Below are positions 56,701 to 64,000 of a stretch of 64,000 bases of DNA, in pieces. The number at the start of each line of letters is the position of its first letter. Within the stretch, counting starts at the first letter, position 1. The stretch covers positions 30,522 to 94,521 of the forward strand of contig VSDK01027835.1 in NCBI GenBank assembly GCA_009767595.1, read 5' to 3'. Source of the DNA: Symbiodinium kawagutii. Lineage: Eukaryota > Sar > Dinophyceae > Suessiales > Symbiodiniaceae. A program made the translations under genes and the position numbers. The notes below the pieces were generated by a model. That model saw only the letters and a list, made by a program, of their open reading frames with translations, did no database searches and had not been told where the DNA came from.

Positions 56701-59700
56701 TAGAAGATTTCGATGTCATGGCCATGAGACTGCAGATTGTTTGTCCAGCAGGTACTTTTGAACAAGCTGCTGCTTGCCAGATATGCCCTGCGGACAGCTT
56801 TTGTCCGGGAGACAGTGGTCGCATGATGAGGTGCCCTGCCAGGAGCACATCGCTGTCTGGTAGCAGCAGCTTGTCAGATTGCGTGTGCGAGAGCGGACTC
56901 TACCGGAGTGCATCCGCCTGCGTTGAGTGCCCTGCTGGATCTACTACGCTCGGCAATGGAGCGACGTCATTGAGCAACTGCACATGCGTCCCAGGATATG
57001 TGAACACGAATGCTTCCAACCCTTCAGTGTGTGAACCCTGTGGACTTGGCAGTTTTTGGGCGGAGAACTCCTGTGTTGCATGCCCTGCCGGCCGCTACAA
57101 ATCAGAGATCGGACATGTGCCCTGCACAAAATGTCCCCAAGGCCGCTGGAGCAGCGCCACTGGTGCGGAGGATCCCTCCACCTGCACTAACTGCATGATA
57201 GATACCACCACGGCAGAAGCTGGAGCTGGGTCCCTGGAAGATTGCCTTTGCTGGCCAGGTCTTTACAACGTGAACGGCAGCTGCGATGTTTGCAGCCCAG
57301 GCTTTTACTGCCCGGGGACAGGGGAGGCGCTAGCATGCACAACTGGTGCCACTTCCTTCAGCAGATCGACATCGCCGTCGGATTGCTTTTGTAAAGCTGG
57401 CCACTACAGTGGGAGTGGGTCGAAATGCCATTTGTGCCCACGAGGCACTTACAAGCAAGTGCAAGGCAACGCGGCATCCTGTCCATTTTCGTGCCCAACG
57501 AATGCAGACAGCGAAGAAGGTTCCACAAGCCTTGCGGATTGTTTCTGCCTGCCAGAGCACTTTGCAGAGGTTGATGGTGGTGTGCTAACGAGGTGCACCA
57601 GCTGTGCCATATACACGAATCTGCTTTGCCGTGGAGGTTTTCACTTGGATCCCAACAGGACAAACACACCTGATATGCCAAGCCCCTGGCCATCTCACGT
57701 TCCGCCTCTGGCAAAACCTGGTTTCTTCCAAACTGGCACAGTGATAGTTGTGAAGTGCACAGCAGTCCTGGAGGACGGATCCAGTGCATGTCTAGGTGGG
57801 GAAGTGTGTGGTTTGTCACAACTTCTGCCTTCAACACTTTCAGTTTGCAACCTGCGTTGGGGCTATGTAGGCTATGAAAATCAATGCGCGGAAGGTTCGA
57901 CTGGCATGCTCTGCGGGGAATGCCCTGCATTTTGGGCCAAGCCAAGTCTCAAAGCTCCTTGTCAAAAGTGTGTCACTGGCACATTCACTTTGATCCTACT
58001 GATATTGGCGGATGTATTGCTAAAGGCAAGCATCAATTGCATCGTTGCATTCATGGCAGCTTCTGCAGCTGTGAAGGGCAGTGACAAGCTGCACACCAGC
58101 ATAATCCGGATTGGAACACAGTGGCTGGCAGCTTGCTCGGTGATTGCCACCTTCGACCTGGAGCAGTTGAAAGTGGTCAGTTTCGCTGATCAGCCGAGTG
58201 AAGAGCCACCAGCTTTATTCGCTTGGCCAAGAGAAGTTGCCCGTGCCATGCAGACATTTTTTGATTCCTTGACTCTGACGCCAAGTTTCGTCTCTATGGA
58301 GCTTGCCACGAAGTGTGCGGCACAACAGTGGTATCCTGAGAGTGTGATTGCCACAAGAATGGCCTCCGGAATCTACCATCTGTGCTCTCCTCTCTTGCTC
58401 ATCATTGGTATTTTTGTTTGCTCCTCGCTCATGGTCTACTTGCTTGTGCCTTGTGCCAGGCGCTTTCAAGTCTTCTTCAACGAAGCTGCGAAGAGGAATG
58501 CTGCCAAGGCCACATTGGTCAGCAAGCTGCACGACATGCTGAGTCAAAACGGCTTGTCGTGGGACGACTTGGAGCATTCCGGAGCTTTGGATGTGAGCTT
58601 GGCGCGATTACAGGAAGCTTTGCAGCAACCGGAGGGCTTTTTCCGACAAGTTGTGCTTGCATCTCCTCGGCTATTTTCCCAAGCGTGTAAACATCGAGCT
58701 GGTGTAGACCTGGAGCAAGAAACCAAACTGTCTGAAGTTCTGGAGCAGTTGCTGCTTGAGGAATCGCTCGAAGAGCCCATGGACCTGAGTGTTGTGGTGG
58801 ATGAGGTGATCTCTCGTGCTGCGCCTGATCAAAACAGACCGGAAACACGGGCTTTGCCAGGTTCGGAGGATGAGCCAAAGACAAACGAGTTGCAGATCGT
58901 AGATGTCCAGCTGAGCAAGGAGAACCTAGACTTGGATTCTTTGGATTTCGGACTTTTTTCTTCCAATCCGACTGTCATGGAACTAGTATATCAAAGTACT
59001 CCCATCATATGGGTTGGACTTTTGTCCCTCTGGCCGGGGCTCTTGTCGACCTTTCTGCAGATGCTTTGGTGTGTTCCCATACTGGAGGATGGCAAGACCG
59101 TGAACCGCTTGCTCCCCAGTCCCGACATCGTTTGCTGGTCAGATACACATATGCCTTCTGCCGCAGTTGCTATAGCTGGTCTTCTCCTTTGGTGCTTCGG
59201 CATCCCGGTGGCTTTAGCGTTGAGGCTCACCACACTGGCAGATCGGCAGAGTCCGGACAACTACCGGAAGTATGGGTACTTCATTCAGGGGTTTGAGCCA
59301 CGCTACTGGTGCCTTGATCGACCAAAGAATCACTTTTTTTTCCAGAACGGGACCTCCTTATGGGTTAAAATTTGCTCCAAAACATGCATAAAGCCATGGT
59401 ATTTACAGCGCGTTTTCTTTCAAAACAATGATTAAAACCCTAGCAAAACACCAAAAATCACATCCCCTGGAACCTCAACACAGGAAATAACATTCACAAA
59501 ACCATTATCCTTCATTGACTAATCATACTGACTGATGCTTAGTACTGATGGTTTATGTTGAGAAAACATAGTATTAAAGTACTAATGCAACCACCATGAA
59601 ACATCATAGTATTGATTATTTTAATGCTAATCATTGAATATTCAACATTGATCACTGTACCTACTAAGAGTACAACCATCACTATGCATATTAGTATTGC

Positions 59701-62700
59701 CAATGTCTAACAGCTGTGTTCAATAAAGATTTCTGATTAACATTTTTTTCCCAGCCGTACCGTGGAATGAAAGCTACTCAAAGGTGAGCGCAGGGCGTGG
59801 GCGTAGCCGAAGGTCCGTGGCGCAACCTAATATGTCCTGCTTATGGCTGCATGATATATCCGAGCATCTTCATTTGAGGATTCCATAGTCATGACCACGC
59901 AAAATATTTTCAAAAACATGTTTTTTTGGCATAATGCAGCCAATTCTTTCTTGGGCGACCAACTCGTCTTCTGCCATATGGTACCCTAATAGCACTGTTA
60001 GGTTGAAAATCCATTTGACGCATAGAGTCTTCTTGGCCGGTTCTGAAGACATGACCTAATAATCTGGATTTCCTATGAACATAAGATTGGCTGAACAATT
60101 CGAATTTCCGTTGGCCGCCCTGATTTGCCTAAAGAATCCTTGTATATCTTGGCAAAACCACTGTGTTGGAATTTCGTCGATCAATGAAAGCCGATGGGAT
60201 TTTGGGGATTCTCCTCAAACACCGCATTTGGAAGGCATCATTTTTTTTAAAACATGGCACCAGTCAAGTGGATTGTTTCAAGACCCTACAACAATTTAGA
60301 TTTGATCACCGCATCAAATATGATCAATTGCCATTTAACGTTTGCATTTGTTGCCTTCCAGTACGGCAAACGTCTGTACAAAGTTTTTCTTACTTCCTGC
60401 ATTTTGTTTTAGGATTTCGTGTTGTGTGTTGGCTTCTTTGTAAATCTCGTTTCCTAGGTAGGTTGCTTGAATTTTTTTGGGGAGCGGGTCGTTGTTTTCG
60501 AAATGGACCATGCCATCAGTATTCATTTGGATTGCTACACACTTGTCTTTGTCTAGTCTCAAACCATATTTGCTGGAAATCGTTTCAGTGAGTTTGAGCA
60601 ATTCGTTTCAAGCTCTGTTGTCCATTGAGAATAGAATGGTATCGTCGGCATAATAAAGCATGTCGAAATCTAGGTTTGGAATTCTGCCGTTTTGTACCCA
60701 ACGACTTGAATGGAGCCGTATTTCAATATCTATGCACGACATAACAATGACAAATAGGTACGGGGATAGAGGGCATCCCTGCCTGATACCAGAGGACTGC
60801 TGTTTGATTTGCGATGTTCCAAAAGTATCTTTGAGAACCCCATTTTTTGCAACGCAAATATCAGCTTATCATGTTGTAATTTATCGAAGGCTTTCTCCCA
60901 ATCTAAAAGAGCTAAACTTAACCGGGCTCCTTTTGATTCACCGAAATCTTGGATTCGACGAATAACATAAACAGCATGTGACATGGATTTTTGGGGCCGG
61001 AGACCATATTGTGTATTGGAAAGGTGCGTATCTATGGCGTCTTGCATTCTTTGTCGTATCAGGACCACATATACTTTGTAAATGCTACTTAATAAAGATA
61101 TGGGCCTGTAATTTGCAGCATTATCTGTGTCCCCTTTCTTGTAGATCGGGACAACCCTTGCCAAGAACAGTTCTTTGGGCGCATTCTTACTTAACCACCA
61201 ATTATTGATGAGGTTTAGGAGGCGTCGTCGGTTTTCCGAATTTAGCAATTTTAGCAATTCCATTTGCAAGCCATCTGGGCCAAGTTGCTGCATTCAATTC
61301 TTTTATGCTAAAAAGATTCTCATCAGCTCCATTAGTCAATAGGATAGGATTGGCGTATCGTCCGCCATGCCTGCGTCGAGATCATTAAACCAATGATTCT
61401 TTTCCAAATATTCGGCAATGGCTTGCGCTCTCTCTGTGATAGGGACATGTGCACCCTGAGAATTTTTCATTTGAACGTACTGCAGTGTAAGTTTCTTCTT
61501 TCATCTTTCACTCCCCTCCAAAGACCTTTTTTGTGGGGCTCATTTGGATTTTTATTGAACTGTTCGATCAAATGGTTTTGGCGATCTAAACGCGCCCGTT
61601 TGCAAATTTCTTTGTTCAATCGTCTTACCTCTTCCGCGGGATCCCCGCTTCTCCTAAGTTGATTTCTTCCTTCAATTTTTGACCATGTAGCGTTTGAAAT
61701 GTAAGTTTTCTCCTTCTCTAGCAGTACTAGTGTTAAATTTCTTTCTGCTGCACGCAAAATACCACAACAAAGTTTTGCAAACACAATGGCTGCTCGGCAA
61801 TAACTCTTGAACATTCATCGTTGAATAAACACCATTGCTCTTGAGAAGGCTATAGTATCAATATAACCACCATGAACGATACTCAAAATACTGGCGTTCG
61901 ACTATCAATGGCCAATACAGATCAATATTGATTAGCAGTGCTTGTACCATATTACTAGCGTAGCCACTATTATGCACAAAGTAATAGTTTTTGACTTACA
62001 ACAACAATGGCTAGTAAATAGTTCTAATCACCAGCTTTAGTATTGCAATACCAAACCAATCAATATACAGCCATCTAATAACGATAGCACTGATGTTTTA
62101 TATTGATGAACAATAGAAATTAACGACAGGTAACATTCATTGTACCTAGTACTGATGCTACCATCACCATGGAAAAGGTAATACTTTTGATGTTTCATAA
62201 TCATGGTTTATAACCAATCGTAATCATCATTTGTACTATCGACACTGATGGTACACACTAATGACTAGCAAAGATCAATGCTGATGCGCAATGGCAGTAC
62301 AATATTATTACCAATAATGTAGCAATCATGAAACATATGGTGGTTTCTCCAAATAGGAGTGCCCCCAAATCATCTTGCATCAACCAATTATTAAAGAAGC
62401 CAACCATTTTTGGGGGTCCTCCTTTTCAAGAAACAACCTTAAAATAAAATAGTAGTAATATTTCATGATGATGATTGGACATATTTATAGTTATCACTAT
62501 CTATGATATTTTAGTATCAACATAGCCACTATTAATCACTTACCAAAAATGCTAAATGAAATGAGGCTACTGACATCAATAATACTTTTTCGTACTTGTA
62601 GAGATCTGGTGAAGTCTGCAGTTGATTGTTTTTTTTGGTGCCTGCCAATATTTTGTGAAGCCAAAGTCACCAAACCCTGACAGGCACCAAAAAAAGCAAA

Positions 62701-64000
62701 ACCAAAAGTCACCAAACCCTGACAGGCACCAAAAAAAGCAAAACCAAAAGTCACCAAACCCTGACAGGCACCAAAAAAAACAAAAAAACAAAATTTCCAA
62801 AACTATGGCAGCTTCTCAGGCTCTGAGGCTCATAGTTTTGGATTTGTTTTTTGTTTTTTTGATGCCGCCCAAGAGGTGCTTTCTTTGCCGATTATAGCGC
62901 TTGTTTATTAGGTAGTTCCTGGTGTGCATATTACTACTGTAAGCTCGTCTATGAAGCTTCAGTAAAGCCTTCAGATCCTTCAGGCCGAGACAGATGCCGG
63001 TCAATGTTCAGTGAAAATAGTTCGAATAACTGATTTATCGGTATTTACATTGTTTTTTAAAGCCTTCAATAACGTCAAACAGCAAAATTTGCGTTTCACC
63101 AGGGTTTCAGACCCCTTAAACTCATAATTCATTGGTATTTACAATGTTTTAAGCTAATTGTTAGGCAAAATTCACCGCCTCACGGGGTTCCGCTCTCCAG
63201 ATTTAGGTACGAAGGGAAAAAAACAAGGTTTTTGAGATTACATGTTCCCTTTTTGTGGGATTTGTTCCTTTTTTTGGTTTTTAGGGGATGTCCAGCACAA
63301 TGGCTCCCCTATGAAGCCATGTTCTGCGATTTTCTGGTTTATGCGTTCCAAAATTTGTGCCGGAAATTCTCGGAATTGTATTGGAATTTCTCGGAAACCT
63401 GATTTGCAAAGGACTGTCACACAATTGTACCTTTTTTCCTGGAAGATTCCACCACATCATTTTCGTATCTGTTTTTGATATGTTACCCTTATTTTGGCTT
63501 TGTGACTAAAATTCCCCGAGAAACCCTTTGTTACTAAAATTTGGCACATCTGGTCGATCTAGGTGGTGGGATATTTTGGTGAAGCGGGCAGACATTGGCG
63601 TGATGATGCTAGTCACCTACACCTCCAGCGTTCAGGATGCAGAAGCCAAACTACTGCTTTATCCGTTCCTTTCTGGCCTCCATCTGGTGATGTGCACGGT
63701 TTTCAGACCGTTTTCCAACGATCAGGCTGAGATCCTGGACTTGTTGGACACGATTCTGAGCACTGTTCGCTTCATCTTTTTCAGTTGCATTGGAGCGCTC
63801 CTAATTCTGAACCTGTCAGAAGTAGCGAATCATGGGATTGCAGCTTTACTCTTCATCTCCTTATTGTTTTGCGTCGTCTATCTTTTCCTGCACATGTTGG
63901 CGCAATTCCTGCGCGATGCGAGTGCCTCCCAGAATGAATCGATGGGATCAACTTATGGCCCGCTGAAGTTTGCAGCCAGCCTGAAAACCTTTGTGATTCA
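43988..64000 (+). CDS. Membrane receptor-like gene: OpuAC-like + GCC2/GCC3 + TM (3' end outside window)
   Basis: Exons 43988-44738, 56022-59308 and 63563-beyond 64000. The protein has a signal peptide, a ligand-binding-like domain resembling OpuAC glycine-betaine binding proteins, a run of GCC2/GCC3 or EGF-like Cys repeats, then several membrane helices with a large internal loop. It would sit in the plasma membrane or an endomembrane with the Cys-rich part outside; a sensory or uptake role is inference. Frame is kept across the 11.3-kb first intron and the 4.3-kb second intron, both GT-AG. One single-base frame irregularity at 56369 separates the OpuAC-like end from the Cys-rich part. Confidence 0.75.
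45112..45205. repeat. GGTGGT / GGTGCT short repeat
   Basis: Run of GGTGGT, then GGTGCTGGTGCTGGTGACGG-type copies, inside intron 1. Flanked upstream by imperfect TTTTGGTGGTG words. Confidence 0.85.
45340..45950. repeat. Degenerate repeat around GTTCCGGAGGGTTC...GTGCAGATAG
   Basis: Roughly fifteen diverged copies, 35-50 bp apart, of a phrase like GTTCCGGAAGGTTC followed by GGTGCAGATAGCTGATG. Open frames occur on both strands because the copies are similar; I see no gene. Confidence 0.8.
46385..46545. repeat. CATACCAGAAG repeats, left of retroelement
   Basis: Successive copies of CATACCAGAAG and related GCGTACAGACAGCAATGCGA phrases. Matching phrases (ATTAGAAGCATACAGACAGC, CACACCAGAAGCATATAGAC) occur at about 55585-55880 on the other side of the retroelement, as if one repetitive tract had been split by insertion. 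Confidence 0.7.
46817..47668 (+). pseudogene. Retroelement AP endonuclease domain (EEP family), broken
   Basis: EEP-fold motifs in order: LKLFSWNAGGLS, DIVVLQESRW, GYQFVDDRSPQ, LVLAGDWNCSLGQRL, and GPTYVNHHHAS just before a TGA at 47666-47668. The missing C-terminal motifs follow in the same frame (IDFVCAR, then GHRPLVVSI). A single base change would explain the stop. In non-LTR elements this enzyme nicks the target DNA. The catalytic Asn, Glu and Asp-x-Asn residues are present. Confidence 0.85.
47669..48175 (+). pseudogene. Retroelement linker between endonuclease and RT
   Basis: Continues the endonuclease frame after the TGA: IDFVCARLTTVDSQ, GHRPLVVSIAHNWVPYG, then a helical linker (CQAKQDQTPAWTQFCSSSHE, ESKWKHFAAFRTLPGC). 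It ends at FFPK, where the minisatellite begins. On the far side, 50105 onwards resumes with FYQLKRLHAKHAKQIK, the usual Lys-rich segment before an RT domain. Confidence 0.7.
48200..49317. repeat. Higher-order repeat built on TTTGTCTCCCA
   Basis: Units of roughly 100-130 bp made of CTCTGGGTCCACTTGGCCGC, ATGATTTCCTGTACTTGTCT, then several TTTGTCTCCC and TTTGTCCTTCA words. Around ten imperfect units run head to tail up to the simple 11-bp array. Long frames on both strands are artefacts. Confidence 0.85.
49318..50030. repeat. 11-bp minisatellite TTTGTCTCCCA, about 38 perfect copies
   Basis: 49318-49741 is an unbroken run of TTTGTCTCCCA; 49742-50030 decays back to the higher-order units. An 11-bp unit cycles through all three frames and gives an 11-residue periodic peptide on each strand; these frames are open for hundreds of codons but are not genes. 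The tract sits inside the coding region of the retroelement. Confidence 0.97.
50105..51919 (+). pseudogene. Retroelement reverse transcriptase domain (FADD type), broken
   Basis: RT motifs in order over several frames: LIMIPKPSKPTSSLANFRPL then QEPIGKAI (motifs 1-2); VFLDLNKAFDSIPRDWLLPR (motif A); VGRGVRQGCCMAPLLWN (motif B); TAFADDVHLGYAFDS (motif C, FADD rather than YADD); VGLSVNLDKTHVIV (motif D-E region); ASYLGVIVSYADFG. The largest intact part is 50924-51919. The stop near 50497 and shifts near 50.6 and 50.92 kb break the frame. The catalytic Asp residues of motifs A and C are present. Confidence 0.9.
51920..53747 (+). pseudogene. Retroelement C2H2 zinc-finger array after the RT
   Basis: Zinc-finger units: MLYCEHCNFSTLTSQ then FQKHQLQCK across a shift near 52020; CAHCKKVYSAWKGFQYHI just before TGA 52179-52181; then an intact 519-codon frame 52188-53747 with CMLCGAWVGRIDELMTHMRE, CVLCNKPW, CELCHRQFDTSAEMQDHLRS, CRRCEARF, CMCCGQAYKRSNDLSAHILQ, CVVCGRATTSPGELLIHLIQ and CCACDAIF. 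That is seven or more C-x2-C...H-x3-5-H/C units. They probably bound the element's RNA or target DNA. The last about 160 bp overlap the next ORF in another frame; the finger protein probably ended or shifted near 53.58 kb. Confidence 0.8.
53584..54530 (+). CDS. Gag-like ORF with basic tail, in the retroelement
   Basis: ATG at 53584 opens a frame running to 54531: MATADLPMEPEAADAQM, then helical EALLSMCQEMATLIFQQEME and RMFAELLQRLDAVQKSSQAA. After a G6 run at 54358-54363 a one-base shift leads to KLRQPQLSKQAVELQ and WRKGSGKGKKGGNPQ, a basic nucleic-acid-binding-like tail ending in TGA near 54486. This fits a small chaperone or gag-like protein with a homopolymer indel. Its place downstream of the RT is unusual. 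No family match. Confidence 0.5.
54534..55403 (+). pseudogene. USP-like (peptidase C19) domain in the retroelement
   Basis: Three features of ubiquitin-specific proteases appear in the right order and spacing. The Cys box NPKNLCAANAMILAWLW has its candidate catalytic Cys codon at 54548-54550. QADAAEFAQMLI (about 54747-54782) matches the USP QxDAxEF motif. The His box is DAGHYRAVARFLDG, with the His codon at 55179-55181, then WKWAIHEDHQTPD and VVLFYYCR. The Cys box is in a different frame from the rest; a shift lies between about 54.59 and 54.64 kb. The frame 54648-55403 ends in TGA. USPs cleave ubiquitin from proteins. The assignment is by motif only, and an unrelated papain-like fold remains possible. 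Confidence 0.65.
55541..56021. repeat. Right flank of the retroelement: CATACAGACAG / ACCAGAAGC repeats
   Basis: AGAAGCATACAGACAGCAAC, CACACCAGAAGCATATAGAC and ACATACAGACCGTGACAAGA repeat to about 55880, matching the tract left of the element. The last 140 bp are unique intron sequence up to the acceptor CCAG at 56018-56021. Confidence 0.65.
56022..59308 (+). CDS. Exon 2: OpuAC-like end, GCC2/GCC3 Cys repeats, membrane spans 1-4
   Basis: Starts NGWGIPGFMQKATTWQMPL and continues FYWWQPDSLFLHLEPN and MFPAHNATEWAIGD, matching the second half of an OpuAC-like fold. At 56369 a one-base shift is needed to reach EFGCNWLRNNEKAWLQYAV. From about 56735 to 57620 come Cys-rich repeats of GCC2/GCC3 type (CPAGTFEQAAACQICPADSF, CVECPAGSTTLGNGATS, CTKCPQGRWSSATGAEDPS). 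Then TM1 (TLILLILADVLLKASINCIV, about 57990), TM2 (PLLLIIGIFVCSSLMVYLLV, about 58390), a charged 160-residue loop, TM3 (IIWVGLLSLWPGLLSTFLQM, about 59005) and TM4 (AAVAIAGLLLWCFGIPVALA, about 59160). It ends FEPRYW at a GT donor. Dinoflagellates have many such Cys-rich membrane proteins. Confidence 0.75.
59870..61815 (-). mobile_element. 5'-truncated non-LTR retrotransposon fragment (YADD type)
   Basis: Read on the minus strand from 61815 down: a pre-RT helical segment (RRLNKEICKRARLDRQNHLI), RVVPIYKKGDTDNAANYRPI then SLLSSIYK (motifs 1-2), LALLDWEKAFDKLQHDKL (motif A), SSGIRQGCPLSPYLFVIVM (motif B), MLYYADDTILF (motif C), YGLRLDKDKCVAIQM (motif D) and, near 59.95 kb, RVGRPRKNWLHYAKK, a common C-terminal phrase of such elements. 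Several frame shifts and stops separate the pieces, and no endonuclease is visible. It belongs to a different lineage from the FADD element at 46.6-55.5 kb, judging by motifs A to C. Confidence 0.85.
62339..62439. mobile_element. Short inverted-repeat intronic element, copy C
   Basis: Left end GGTGGTTTCTCCAAATAGGA then GTGCCCCC; right end GCCAACCATTTTTGGGGGTC then CTCCTTTTCAAGAAACAACC. The ends are imperfect reverse complements of each other and match copies A and B. About 101 bp long, no coding capacity. Confidence 0.7.
62625..62860. repeat. 42-bp tandem repeat with flanking inverted repeats
   Basis: Three copies, 42 bp apart (anchors 62667, 62709, 62751), of GTCACCAAACCCTGACAGGC then ACCAAAAAAAGCAAAACCAA. 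A reverse-complement piece (TTTTTTGGTGCCTG) precedes them at about 62632. A second hairpin follows: TCCAAAACTATG near 62802 pairs with CATAGTTTTGGA near 62830. Confidence 0.9.
63563..64000 (+). CDS. Exon 3 (partial): cytosolic linker and membrane spans 5-6
   Basis: Open to the window edge: WWDILVKRADIGVMMLVTYT, KLLLYPFLSGLHLVMCTVF, then TM5 (FIFFSCIGALLILNL) and TM6 (ALLFISLLFCVVYLFLHML), and AQFLRDASASQNESMG. The acceptor is CTAG at 63559-63562. The remaining C-terminus lies outside the window. Confidence 0.75.

Larger units (their letters stand above)
59309..63562 (+). other. 4.3-kb intron 2 of the membrane-protein gene
   Basis: GT-AG; joining 59308 to 63563 gives YWWWDILVKRAD in frame. 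It contains AT-rich tracts full of CATAGTATT / ACCATCAC words (59.45-59.75 and 61.83-62.56 kb) on both sides of a minus-strand retroelement fragment, an inverted-repeat element at 62339-62439, and a 42-bp repeat. Apparent frames at the exon 2 edge beyond 59308 are intronic. Confidence 0.75.

Noticed and set aside
59309..59435. Extension of exon 2 of the membrane protein to 59435
   Set aside because: The join to 63563 gives a sensible continuation; the extension ends in low-complexity read-through.

Overview
The window looks like nuclear DNA of a dinoflagellate, most likely of the Symbiodinium/Polarella kind (Suessiales). The best evidence is splicing. When recognisable protein domains are followed across introns on the + strand, 42 introns can be placed by reading-frame continuity. 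15 of these start with GA, 17 with GC and only 10 with GT; all end in AG, and the first exon base after the AG is nearly always G. GA and GC donors with AG|G acceptors are a known dinoflagellate trait. Genes are spread over tens of kb in short exons. Introns are packed with satellites, microsatellites, small inverted-repeat elements and retroelement debris. There are no operons, tRNAs, rRNAs or CRISPR arrays that I can support.

Region 1 (1-6.5 kb) is gene-poor, with a few possible exons, a 26-bp tandem repeat and a degenerate TGTCTCCC repeat. Region 2 (6.5 to about 40.8 kb, possibly to 42.9 kb, + strand) is one very large gene of roughly 84 supported exons, about 3,200-3,300 residues. In order it encodes an unrecognised N-terminal region, the front half of a ZNFX1-type SF1 RNA helicase, a long insertion with Cys/His-rich knuckles and an acidic stretch, the back half of the helicase, a run of NFX1-type zinc fingers, three consecutive CbbX/SpoVK-type AAA+ ATPase modules, a charged coiled coil, and a small C-terminal Cys/Gly/His module. 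Every AAA+ module keeps its Walker A and Walker B motifs.

Region 3 (43.99 kb to beyond the window end, + strand) is a second host gene for a secreted/membrane protein. It has a signal peptide, a domain resembling OpuAC-type glycine-betaine binding proteins, GCC2/GCC3 (EGF-like) cysteine-rich repeats and several membrane spans. Its first intron is 11.3 kb and holds a degraded non-LTR retrotransposon (about 46.6-55.5 kb). That element carries an AP endonuclease, a FADD-type reverse transcriptase, a C2H2 zinc-finger array, a gag-like ORF and, unusually, a domain with the Cys, QxDAxEF and His motifs of ubiquitin-specific proteases (USP, peptidase C19). A minisatellite with an 11-bp unit splits its coding region. 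The second intron holds an unrelated YADD-type non-LTR fragment on the minus strand.

The most interesting items are the helicase/zinc-finger/triple-AAA+ gene, the USP-like domain in the retroelement, the dominance of GA-AG and GC-AG introns, the short intronic inverted-repeat element present in three introns, and the OpuAC-like domain split by a retroelement-bearing intron. Exon borders come from frame continuity and splice motifs only; no transcript was available. Several one-base shifts and in-frame stops inside otherwise good exons could be assembly errors or real damage.
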